Shown here: positions 1 through 5,560 of the stretch, one piece after another
Layout of the letters: each line of letters begins with the position of its first letter
Position numbering within the stretch: the stretch's first letter is position 1
Made by a program: the position numbers and the translations under genes
Notes under the pieces: model-generated
The model's input: only the letters and a program-made list of their open reading frames with translations
Told to the model about the DNA's origin: nothing
The model's database searches: none
Assembly (NCBI GenBank): GCA_030599435.1
Contig: JAUVNZ010000111.1
Coordinates: 1-5,760, forward strand
Direction of reading: 5' to 3'
Length of the DNA: 5,760 bases
Origin: Gammaproteobacteria bacterium
Lineage (GTDB): Bacteria; Pseudomonadota; Gammaproteobacteria; SZUA-152

Positions 1-150
1 ATACGCTGCGCCATGTTGCGCCACGAAAGTCGTGGCCTGCACTACACCCTCGATCATCCTGAGCCCGACAACTCAAAACCACCTGAAAATACGATTTTGG
101 TGCCCCCGAATTATATTTCAGCATCAAACAACAAACACAAGACGGCGTAA
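1..150 (+). CDS. nadB: L-aspartate oxidase, C-terminal fragment (5' end outside window)
   Basis: The frame is open from base 1 and gives 49 residues before a TAA stop. It contains the motif ESRGLHYTLDHP, the conserved C-terminal signature of NadB (E. coli has ESRGLHFTLDYP), followed by a tail with ILVPPNYI that corresponds to the E. coli ILSPGNHYI ending. NadB is a cytosolic FAD enzyme that oxidises L-aspartate to iminoaspartate, the first step of de novo NAD synthesis. It belongs to the same flavoprotein superfamily as SdhA but binds FAD non-covalently. Only the C-terminal end of the protein is visible, so the FAD-binding domain and start cannot be assessed. It converges with ygfX, with 2 bp between the two stop codons. 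The family identification rests on one strong motif plus the matching tail. Confidence 0.9.
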   Translation: MRCAMLRHESRGLHYTLDHPEPDNSKPPENTILVPPNYISASNNKHKTA

Positions 151-152
151 AA

Positions 153-596
153 CTAGCTGTCATTTTCTTTTCCTTCCACACCTAATCTCACACGCAAACG
201 CCTGAAAGACTCTTCATCAAGCGCATCACGAAAAAGCGCAACAGATCGACTTCGTTGATTTTCAGCTTTATTATAATTGAGAACCACTAACCAGGCGCTT
301 ACATAACTCGACGGCAATAAATACGTTTCGTATTGCGTGCCATCGTTAAGCTCCAGCGCCCATTCTCCTCCCTCTTTCCATGTCAGTGTGTTTACATTTG
401 CCAACCCTTTGCCTCGCAAAACAATAAACAGACTAACAGCAAGTAATATCAACAAACCGATTTTTATTATCCATGAAAAAGCTAACGGTAAAACAGCAGC
501 CATAGCGCCCAGATGAGCTATTGAAAACAAACCAATAAAAATTCGGGAAGTTTCAGGCTTTAGAACAAGCGGACTGGCGTATTTTGGTGACGACAT
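153..596 (-). CDS. ygfX: YgfX (CptA) family membrane protein
   Basis: This 147-residue protein has a short N-terminal segment, two closely spaced hydrophobic stretches (about residues 19-41 and 43-60) and a soluble C-terminal half ending in DALDEESFRRLRVRL (about residues 124-138). This is the usual layout of YgfX proteins (about 135-150 residues). In E. coli YgfX is an inner-membrane protein encoded with SdhE; it was described as CptA, a toxin acting on FtsZ/MreB, and other work links it to SdhE and complex II. Which role applies here cannot be told from sequence. The ATG is preceded by a purine-rich GAGAAGAG (605-612, read on the minus strand) with 8-nt spacing, which supports this start inside the sdhE coding region. 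The 44-bp overlap with sdhE implies co-transcription and possible translational coupling. The identification rests on topology, the C-terminal motif and the sdhE neighbour. Confidence 0.85.
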   Translation of the reverse strand: MSSPKYASPLVLKPETSRIFIGLFSIAHLGAMAAVLPLAFSWIIKIGLLILLAVSLFIVLRGKGLANVNTLTWKEGGEWALELNDGTQYETYLLPSSYVSAWLVVLNYNKAENQRSRSVALFRDALDEESFRRLRVRLGVEGKENDS

Positions 597-807
597 TAAT
601 CAGGCTCTTCTCAGAAGGTGTGGAACGGCCCATCAGGTATTCAAGCAAGTCATTATCATTACAGGTCAATAGCTGTTCAAAGTCAGTTCGCTCTTGTGTA
701 TTTAAACTTTGGTAATCACTATTCAAAAATCCCTGGAACAATACATCCAACTCTGCCATACCACGACGGCAGCGCCAATAAATTTTACTGGAGGGCCGAT
801 TGTTCAT
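553..807 (-). CDS. sdhE: SdhE, FAD assembly factor for succinate dehydrogenase
   Basis: This 84-residue protein of the SdhE/YgfY (Sdh5) family is cytosolic and promotes covalent FAD attachment to SdhA. The N-terminal stretch IYWRCRRGMAELD aligns without gaps to E. coli IHWACRRGMRELD and carries the conserved R15-G16-x-x-E19 motif at the same numbering. The rest fits the small helical fold (LLTCNDNDLLEYLMG corresponds to E. coli LLECDDPDLFNWLMN). The frame stays open upstream to about 939, but that part is inside a repeat element and has no family similarity, so the ATG at 805-807 is chosen. The ribosome binding site is weak: only a GGT-containing TTTGGTAAATTTT precedes the ATG. It lies downstream of sdhB after a 247-bp gap and overlaps ygfX by 44 bp. 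Confidence 0.93.
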   Translation of the reverse strand: MNNRPSSKIYWRCRRGMAELDVLFQGFLNSDYQSLNTQERTDFEQLLTCNDNDLLEYLMGRSTPSEKSLINVVTKIRQSACSKA

Positions 808-882
808 AAAATTTACCAAATTTATAACTAGCAAGCTGTTGAGGAATTTCCTGACGAGTGCGAGACAAGGCAAAAATTGTGA

Positions 883-951
883 CAAATTCGCCAGGAGCGA
901 ATTTGGGCCGCGAAGTGACCCCGAAGGGGTGAAATACAAGGATGTATTTCA
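883..951. repeat. Three consecutive perfect inverted repeats (hairpin cluster)
   Basis: Three perfect hairpins follow each other. The first has a 9-bp stem, CAAATTCGC (883-891) with GCGAATTTG (897-905), and a 5-nt loop. The second has a 5-bp stem, ACCCC (918-922) with GGGGT (926-930), and a 3-nt loop; on the minus strand its core reads CTTCGG, so a UUCG-type tetraloop is also possible. The third has a 9-bp stem, TGAAATACA (930-938) with TGTATTTCA (943-951), and a 4-nt loop. They lie in the middle of the element at 828-1058 and downstream of sdhB. In the transcript they could block 3' exonuclease or attenuate transcription. No T-run follows any stem in the direction of sdh transcription, so they are not classic intrinsic terminators. 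Confidence 0.75.
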
Positions 952-978
952 TCAAAAAACGGAGTTTACATGCAGTCT

Positions 979-991
979 GTCGTTTCACGAC
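979..991. repeat. Short perfect hairpin near the sdhB end of the element
   Basis: GTCGT (979-983) pairs perfectly with ACGAC (987-991) across a 3-nt loop. Together with the odd palindrome AGGAATTTCCT at 842-852 and the three stems at 883-951, it makes five short palindromes within about 150 bp. A stem this short could occur by chance; the clustering is what makes it worth recording. Confidence 0.5.
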
Positions 992-1054
992 CCCGCATTT
1001 TTGAATCATTTTTTTAACATCGTATCGTGCCGTCAGAAATTTATTCAACATTTG

Positions 1055-1750
1055 CTAGACGAGATGTTTAAGCATCATCTTCTTGATATTGCCTATAGCT
1101 TTCGTTGGATTAAGACCTTTAGGACACACATCAACACAATTCATGATGGTATGACATCGAAACAAACGATACGCCCCTTCTAAATCATCCAGGCGTTCCG
1201 AAGTTGCCTGATCTCGACTGTCTGCAATAAAACGCCATGCCTGTAACAAAGCAGCAGGGCCACGAAATTTTTCCGGGTTCCACCAGAAAGATGGACAGGA
1301 AGTTGAACAGGCGCCACAAAGAATACATTCGTAAAGACCATCAAGTTGATCACGCTGTTCAGGTGTTTGTAAATATTCTGTTTCAAGTTTCGGGTCATGC
1401 ACGGTGAGCCATGGTTTAACCGCACGGTATTGATGATAAAATTTTTCCATATCAACAACGAGATCACGAATCACCGGCAGGCCAGGCACAGGCCTTATCT
1501 CTACGGGTTCTTTTAGAGAATCCAGCGGCGTGATACAGGACAAACCATTGCGGCCATTAATGTTCATGGCATCGGAACCACACACACCCTCACCACAGGA
1601 GTGGCGAAAGCTGAGCGTTTCATCATCCGCTTTAATACGTAATAAGGCATCCAGCAGCATGGCTCCATTATCGAAACCATCCACATTATATTCCTGCATA
1701 TGTGGATATTTATCTGTTTCCGGATTGAATCGATATATCAGAAATCGCAT
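1055..1750 (-). CDS. sdhB: Succinate dehydrogenase iron-sulfur subunit
   Basis: This 231-residue SdhB passes electrons from the FAD of SdhA to ubiquinone through three Fe-S clusters on the cytoplasmic face of the membrane. The N-terminal ferredoxin-like domain holds the 2Fe-2S ligands C52, C57, D60 and C72 (SCGEGVCGSD motif). The Asp in place of a fourth Cys matches E. coli D63. The C-terminal domain holds C142, C145, C148 for 4Fe-4S and C152, C199, C205, C209 for the 3Fe-4S/4Fe-4S ligand set. S154, W157 and H200 correspond to E. coli quinone-site residues S161, W164 and H207. Spacing is a constant seven residues shorter than E. coli from C142 on, and 22 residues follow the last Cys in both. 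The start has GAGAAG (1757-1762, minus strand) at 6-nt spacing. It follows sdhA by 49 bp. Its TAG stop lies in the CTAG end of the downstream element. Confidence 0.98.
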   Translation of the reverse strand: MRFLIYRFNPETDKYPHMQEYNVDGFDNGAMLLDALLRIKADDETLSFRHSCGEGVCGSDAMNINGRNGLSCITPLDSLKEPVEIRPVPGLPVIRDLVVDMEKFYHQYRAVKPWLTVHDPKLETEYLQTPEQRDQLDGLYECILCGACSTSCPSFWWNPEKFRGPAALLQAWRFIADSRDQATSERLDDLEGAYRLFRCHTIMNCVDVCPKGLNPTKAIGNIKKMMLKHLV

Positions 1751-1772
1751 AGAAATCTTCTCATTACCCTTT

Positions 1773-1800
1773 TAATATCTCTTAACTAATATCTTTTAAC
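1773..1800. repeat. 14-bp tandem duplication at the sdhA stop codon
   Basis: The unit TAATATCTCTTAAC (1773-1786) is followed directly by TAATATCTTTTAAC (1787-1800). The two differ at one base, and a further partial TAATA continues into the end of sdhA. The sdhA TAG stop (1800-1802, minus strand) overlaps the last copy. The repeat makes up more than half of the short AT-rich spacer between sdhA and sdhB. It lies upstream of the sdhB ribosome binding site, so a change in copy number would alter spacer length without touching either protein. Confidence 0.85.
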
Positions 1801-3560
1801 TAATAAATACGCGGCTTGGGTGGAAAACTATCTACAGACAATGGTTTTGTCCGCACAGGTTTATACTCCACTCGACCATCGTCAAAATAAAGGCTGTGTT
1901 TCATCCAGTGCTTATCATCACGATCCGGGTAATCAACACGCGAATGCGCACCACGACTTTCCTTTCTTGCAAGTGCGCTCTCCACAGTAGCCAAACCCAG
2001 AATCATTAAATTTTCCAACTCAAAGGCTTCAATGCGCGCCGTATTAAACACCTTACTGTGATCACGCAACCGCGCGTTATCCAACCGCGCGATAAGTGCC
2101 TTAACTTTTTTAACGCCATCAGCCAAAATTTCTTCAGTGCGAAACACGCTACAGTATTCTTCCATGACTTGCTGCAACTCCTGACGTAAGGCATCTATAC
2201 TTTCGCCTTCATCATCTTTATCCCATCGCTCAAGTCTTGCTAATGCTGCCTCAACACTGCTTTCATTCATCGGACGGTGGGTACGATTCTCTTTAAGGTA
2301 ATCAATAATGTGATTACCTGCGGCGCGACCAAACACCACAATATCCAGTAAAGAATTACCACCGAGACGATTTGCTCCATGCACAGAAACACACGCACAT
2401 TCACCGACAGCATACAATCCAGGTATTGTTTCCTCAGCACTTTGCTCGGTTGGCATCACTACCTGACCGTAACGATTCGTTGGTATACCACCCATGGTGT
2501 AATGCGCCGTAGGAAATACCGGGATAGGTTCTTTAATAGGATCAATATGGGCAAAGGTCATTGCCATGTCGCGAATTCCTGGCAAACGTTTTTTGATGAC
2601 ATCAGATCCCAGGTGTTCCAGCTTTAACAAAACATGATCAGCATCGGGGCCACAACCTCGCCCTTCTCGCACTTCAATCGCAATCGCCCGACTCACCACG
2701 TCCCGGCTGGCAAGATCTTTGGTATGTGGCGCATAACGTTCCATAAAACGTTCGCCATCCTTGTTAACCAGATAACCACCCTCACCGCGCACCCCTTCAG
2801 TAATCAACATGCCTTTACCAGCAATGCCCGTAGGATGAAACTGAAAAAATTCCATATCCTGCACCGGAATACCGGCACGCAACGTCATCGCAATACCATC
2901 ACCGGTGTTAATGCGTGCGTTGGTATTGGTACGAAACAACTGCCCGACACCGCCAGTAGCTAACAAGGTGGTTTTGGCTTCGATTAACAATGGCTCACCG
3001 GTTTCGATGTTAAGCACCACAGCACCTAAAATATAACCGTCATCGTCTTTAACTAAATCAATGGAAAAGTATTCATCAAAAAAATGGGTTTTAGAGCGAA
3101 TGTTCTGTTGATACAGAGTGTGCAGAATGGCATGACCGGTACGATCCGCTGCGGCGCAGGTTCGAGCTGCCTGATCACCACCGAAGTCCTGACTTTGTCC
3201 ACCAAAAGCACGCTGATAGATTTTTCCGTTGTCCAGACGCGAAAAAGGTACACCTGAATGTTCGAGCTCTACCACTAAATGGGAAGCTGCTCGACACATG
3301 TATTCGATGGCATCCTGATCACCAAGGTAGTCACTGCCCTTGACGGTGTCATACATGTGCCAATGCCAGTTATCTGGTAACACATTAGCTAGTGCAGCAT
3401 TCATCCCACCTTGTGCTGCAACAGTATGTGAGCGTGTAGGAAATACTTTGGATACCACTGCAACTTTGGCTTCTGCTTGCGACATTTGCAACGCTGCGCG
3501 CAAACCACCGCCACCAGCGCCGATGACCAACGTATCGAATTTACGTCGCTCGATATTCAT
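1800..3560 (-). CDS. sdhA: Succinate dehydrogenase flavoprotein subunit
   Basis: This 586-residue SdhA (E. coli 588) is the catalytic subunit that oxidises succinate to fumarate in the TCA cycle. The Rossmann motif [12 protein letters not shown] is at about residues 12-23. H45 in [10 protein letters not shown] is the covalent FAD attachment site, at the same number as in E. coli. The active-site residues are H242 (QFHPTG), R286 (ASRDVVSRA), H353 (HYTMGG) and R398 (GANRLGGNS), matching E. coli H242, R286, H354 and R399. The C-terminal domain ends with the family motif [15 protein letters not shown] (about 535-549). The start at 3560 gives a 4-bp ATGA overlap with the sdhD stop and has GGTGA (3568-3572, minus strand) at 7-nt spacing. 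The frame could begin 16 codons earlier, but that would lie inside sdhD and lacks family support. Its cofactor factor SdhE is encoded in the same gene series. Confidence 0.98.
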   Translation of the reverse strand: MNIERRKFDTLVIGAGGGGLRAALQMSQAEAKVAVVSKVFPTRSHTVAAQGGMNAALANVLPDNWHWHMYDTVKGSDYLGDQDAIEYMCRAASHLVVELEHSGVPFSRLDNGKIYQRAFGGQSQDFGGDQAARTCAAADRTGHAILHTLYQQNIRSKTHFFDEYFSIDLVKDDDGYILGAVVLNIETGEPLLIEAKTTLLATGGVGQLFRTNTNARINTGDGIAMTLRAGIPVQDMEFFQFHPTGIAGKGMLITEGVRGEGGYLVNKDGERFMERYAPHTKDLASRDVVSRAIAIEVREGRGCGPDADHVLLKLEHLGSDVIKKRLPGIRDMAMTFAHIDPIKEPIPVFPTAHYTMGGIPTNRYGQVVMPTEQSAEETIPGLYAVGECACVSVHGANRLGGNSLLDIVVFGRAAGNHIIDYLKENRTHRPMNESSVEAALARLERWDKDDEGESIDALRQELQQVMEEYCSVFRTEEILADGVKKVKALIARLDNARLRDHSKVFNTARIEAFELENLMILGLATVESALARKESRGAHSRVDYPDRDDKHWMKHSLYFDDGRVEYKPVRTKPLSVDSFPPKPRIY

Positions 3561-3922
3561 CCCGGCGTCACCGTGCTCGTAACCAAAAGCAATGTCCGCA
3601 AGGTCCACAACGCCATGCTAATAAAACTCAAACCAAAGCTTATGAGCAAAATATATCGCAAAGGAACAGAGTTAATGTAATCCATGATGACATCCCTGAT
3701 ACCCACCCATGCATGCAAAAGTAATGCGAAGATAAATAGAATAAGAGCAATGTTAGTGAAAGGATGAGATACCCAGGCTCGCCATACGTCGTAGGTTATT
3801 TGCTCACCGCCCCATGCCCCCATTACCTTAATACCAAACACGATAATGAATAGCGCAATATAAGTTGCACTCAGGCGCTGTAGTAACCAGGTACGAAGTC
3901 CTGCTGAAGGTCGCCAGCTCAT
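3557..3922 (-). CDS. sdhD: Succinate dehydrogenase membrane anchor subunit D
   Basis: This 121-residue, three-helix inner-membrane subunit pairs with SdhC to hold heme b and the ubiquinone site. Hydrophobic segments lie at about residues 16-36, 55-77 and 87-112. The family motif [17 protein letters not shown] (about 67-83) carries H70, equivalent to the E. coli heme ligand H71, and D81-Y82, equivalent to the quinone-site pair D82-Y83. ITYDVWRAW and HPFTNI match the E. coli LTYEVWIGF and SAFTKV stretches in order. The C-terminal tail is a few residues longer than in E. coli. GAGGG (3930-3934, minus strand) lies 7 nt before the ATG. The gene overlaps sdhC by 4 bp at its start and sdhA by 4 bp at its end, so translation of the three is probably coupled. 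Confidence 0.96.
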   Translation of the reverse strand: MSWRPSAGLRTWLLQRLSATYIALFIIVFGIKVMGAWGGEQITYDVWRAWVSHPFTNIALILFIFALLLHAWVGIRDVIMDYINSVPLRYILLISFGLSFISMALWTLRTLLLVTSTVTPG

Positions 3923-4299
3923 AGCAAAACCCTCGCTGCTATCACCGCCACCACTACCGCACTTATATGGATAAGCCAGGCCGTTTTTCGGGCCACACTT
4001 TTGGTCAGACCCACATCAAAATCAATGATTAAAAAACGAATACCCGCGAACAAGTGATGTGCCAGCACCCAACTTAAAAACACACCGAACAATCGCGCTA
4101 TCTGGCTATCCAGTATTGCGGTCACACGGGAAAAGCCTTCCGGGCTACTGAGTGAGGTTTGTAAAAGGTAAATAAGTCCCGGCAGAGCCAGAACCATCAG
4201 CATGCCGGTAAAGCGATGCAGAATAGAGACGACCGCCATGACCGGTTGGCGTATCCGGAGAAGATTGAGAAAAACAGGCCTATCCTGGGTCAAACTCAT
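3919..4299 (-). CDS. sdhC: Succinate dehydrogenase cytochrome b556 subunit C
   Basis: This 126-residue membrane anchor is the first gene of the sdhCDAB series. The N-terminal motif RPVFLNLLRIRQPVMAVVSI and the following LHRFTG align with E. coli SdhC. S25, H28 and R29 correspond to E. coli S27, H30 and R31 near the ubiquinone site. H82 in LAHHLFAGIR corresponds to the heme ligand H84. TSLSSPEGF (about 48-56) is identical to the E. coli loop. Three hydrophobic segments span about 21-47, 68-90 and 104-126. AAAGG (4306-4310, minus strand) precedes the ATG with 6-nt spacing, which supports the start. The stop overlaps the sdhD start as ATGA. Expression most likely starts in the divergent region shared with ygfZ. 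Confidence 0.97.
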   Translation of the reverse strand: MSLTQDRPVFLNLLRIRQPVMAVVSILHRFTGMLMVLALPGLIYLLQTSLSSPEGFSRVTAILDSQIARLFGVFLSWVLAHHLFAGIRFLIIDFDVGLTKSVARKTAWLIHISAVVVAVIAARVLL

Positions 4300-4470
4300 T
4301 AATAACCTTTCTAGTTATACTCAGTTTGATTGAATATTGTTGACTCACCTGATCCTATTTAATTACACACCAAAACAAGGTGTTACTCAACATCGTCGTT
4401 ATCCGCTATCATTAACCGATTGCTCGACAAGGTCAACGTATTTATAAGGAATAAGAATAGAGAAAACAGA
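4300..4470. promoter_or_regulatory. Divergent intergenic region, promoters for sdhC operon and ygfZ expected
   Basis: This 171-bp AT-rich region separates the start codons of sdhC (minus) and ygfZ (plus), so promoters for both transcripts should lie here or nearby. No convincing sigma-70 pair was found on either strand. TTGACT at 4340-4345 resembles a -35 box for ygfZ, but there is no good -10 at 16-18 bp. TATAAC on the minus strand (4313-4318) is too close to the sdhC ribosome binding site to be its main -10. An inverted repeat ACACC-N7-GGTGT at 4367-4383 is operator-like but short. That promoters are present is inferred from gene layout, not from a clear motif. Confidence 0.5.
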
Positions 4471-5520
4471 ATGATAGAAAACTGGAAACAATTTTTAACT
4501 GATCAGAGTGCCATCATCGAAGGCCACCAGGTTAAAAACTACGGTGATGAAAATGCTGAAAAACGTGCTGCGCTAGAGGGGCATATTCTCTGTGACCTAT
4601 CTCACTACGGTCTGATCCGTGCATTCGGAGAGGAAGCCAGTGATTTTTTACAGAATCAGTTTTGCAACGATGTTCGTAACGTGACTGAAACCCAAAGTCA
4701 GCTCAATGCTTACTGTAATCCCAAGGGACGAGTACTGGCCTTCTTCCGGTTATTTCAGATAACCAACCAATATTACATACGACTACCTCAGGAAATGCTT
4801 GCTGACACTCAAAGCCGCCTGCAGATGTTTGTGATGATGAGCAAGGTTAATCTTGAAGATGCCAGTGATGAGTTAGTACGAATTGGTTTCTCTGGACCCA
4901 ATGCAGATCAAAAACTGAGCAAAATAATCGATACAGTACCAACCGAAATTGATACTGTTACTCAATCAAACGATGTAACAGTAGTACGTGTTTCAGATAC
5001 GCCTCCACGCTTTGAGTTATACGGCAACACTGATGCAATAAAATCCATTTGGGAAAAATTGGCTTCGGAAGCCAAACCTATCGGCAGTAGTGGCTGGAAT
5101 CTTCTGGATATAAAGGATGCTATTCCCGAAGTAGTAACTGAAACTAAAGAAGCTTTTGTACCACAAATGATAAACCTCGAAGGCATTAACGCGCTGAGCT
5201 TTAAAAAAGGTTGTTACCCTGGACAGGAAATCGTTGCACGCATGCACTACCTTGGAAAACTCAAACGACATATGTTTCTGGCGCATACTGATAGCGATAA
5301 CGTGCCAACACCAGGCAACTCATTGTATGCAGCAGGTTCTGAGTCTGGGCAAGGTGCGGGAAAAGTGGTTCGAGCTGAAATAAACCCAAACGGTGGAACT
5401 GATTTGTTGGCTGTTATTGAAATTGCCAGTAAAGAAAAAGGTTCATTACACCTGGAAAGTGCGCAAGGGCCTGTGTTGAATTTACAACCACTGCCTTATG
5501 CAATGGGAGAAACTGAATAA
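4471..5520 (+). CDS. ygfZ: YgfZ, folate-binding Fe-S cluster assembly protein
   Basis: This 349-residue protein of the YgfZ/GcvT-like family (E. coli 326) is a cytosolic tetrahydrofolate-binding factor needed for full activity of several Fe-S enzymes. The diagnostic motif KGCYPGQE lies at residues 246-253 with the invariant Cys at C248 (E. coli C228, KGCYTGQE) and continues into IVARMHYLGKLKR. The N-terminal half has the GcvT-like features LCDLSHYGLIRAFGEEASDFL (about 40-60) and CNPKGRVLAFFRLF (about 82-95). The C-terminal barrel carries PTPGNSLY and GAGKVV. The ATG at 4471 is preferred: AGAG (4459-4462) lies 8 nt upstream and the product length fits. An in-frame TTG at 4420 would add 17 residues of unlikely sequence. 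It is divergent from the sdh operon, whose SdhB is an Fe-S protein. Confidence 0.95.
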   Translation: MIENWKQFLTDQSAIIEGHQVKNYGDENAEKRAALEGHILCDLSHYGLIRAFGEEASDFLQNQFCNDVRNVTETQSQLNAYCNPKGRVLAFFRLFQITNQYYIRLPQEMLADTQSRLQMFVMMSKVNLEDASDELVRIGFSGPNADQKLSKIIDTVPTEIDTVTQSNDVTVVRVSDTPPRFELYGNTDAIKSIWEKLASEAKPIGSSGWNLLDIKDAIPEVVTETKEAFVPQMINLEGINALSFKKGCYPGQEIVARMHYLGKLKRHMFLAHTDSDNVPTPGNSLYAAGSESGQGAGKVVRAEINPNGGTDLLAVIEIASKEKGSLHLESAQGPVLNLQPLPYAMGETE

Positions 5521-5550
5521 CTGTGACATCTCAAGACAAAAAACGCTATA

Positions 5551-5555
5551 AGGAG
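5551..5555 (+). promoter_or_regulatory. Ribosome binding site of the downstream gene
   Basis: AGGAG lies 5 nt before the ATG at 5561 and is the best Shine-Dalgarno match in the window. It fixes the start of the partial gene and shows that this gene is translated in its own right after ygfZ. Confidence 0.8.
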
Positions 5556-5560
5556 AAACT

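Larger units (their letters stand above)
828..1058. mobile_element. MITE-like element with terminal inverted repeats, between sdhB and sdhE
   Basis: The two ends are inverted copies. The left end reads CTAGCAAGC then TGTTGAGGAATTTCCTGACG (828-856). The right end, read inward on the minus strand from 1058, gives CTAGCAAA then TGTTGAATAAATTTCTGACG. The outer seven bases are identical, and after a one-base offset 16 of 20 bases match. Both ends carry the palindrome CTAG, which could be part of the terminal repeat or a duplicated target. IS5-like elements target YTAR sites and IS630-like elements insert at TA within CTAG. The interior has no credible gene but several perfect hairpins. No transposase is present, so a non-autonomous element or interspersed repeat fits best. 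The family and copy number are unknown, and it could instead be an old locally evolved structure. Confidence 0.6.

Noticed and set aside
808..939. 44-codon N-terminal extension of sdhE in the same frame
   Set aside because: The SdhE family begins at the ATG at 805-807, and the extension is translated repeat sequence.
883..951. Intrinsic terminator for the sdh operon
   Set aside because: The stems are strong, but none is followed by a T-run in the direction of sdh transcription.
785..1051. Minus-strand open frame of 88 codons across the sdhB-sdhE gap
   Set aside because: It lies almost wholly in the repeat element, translates through the hairpins, overlaps the real start of sdhE and resembles no family I know. 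Several frames are open here because of the repeat composition.
800..1183. Plus-strand open frame of 127 codons through the element and into sdhB
   Set aside because: It is antisense to a certain sdhB and to the element, with no ribosome binding site and no recognisable domain.
3561..3608. Upstream start for sdhA adding 16 residues
   Set aside because: It lies inside sdhD. The start at 3560 gives the ATGA overlap, a suitable ribosome binding site and FAD-site numbering identical to E. coli.
4326..4339. Possible FNR-type site (TTGAT half) upstream of sdhC
   Set aside because: Only the left half matches; the right half is TATTG instead of ATCAA.
4420..4470. TTG start for ygfZ adding 17 residues
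   Set aside because: The added residues are lysine/arginine/asparagine-rich and unlike the family. The ATG at 4471 has a nearby purine-rich site and gives a normal N-terminus.
5066..5090. Proline variant in the YgfZ KGCYxGQE motif and Asp for Cys in the SdhB 2Fe-2S site as possible defects
   Set aside because: The x position of the YgfZ motif (encoded near 5217) varies naturally, and Asp at the SdhB position is also found in functional E. coli SdhB.
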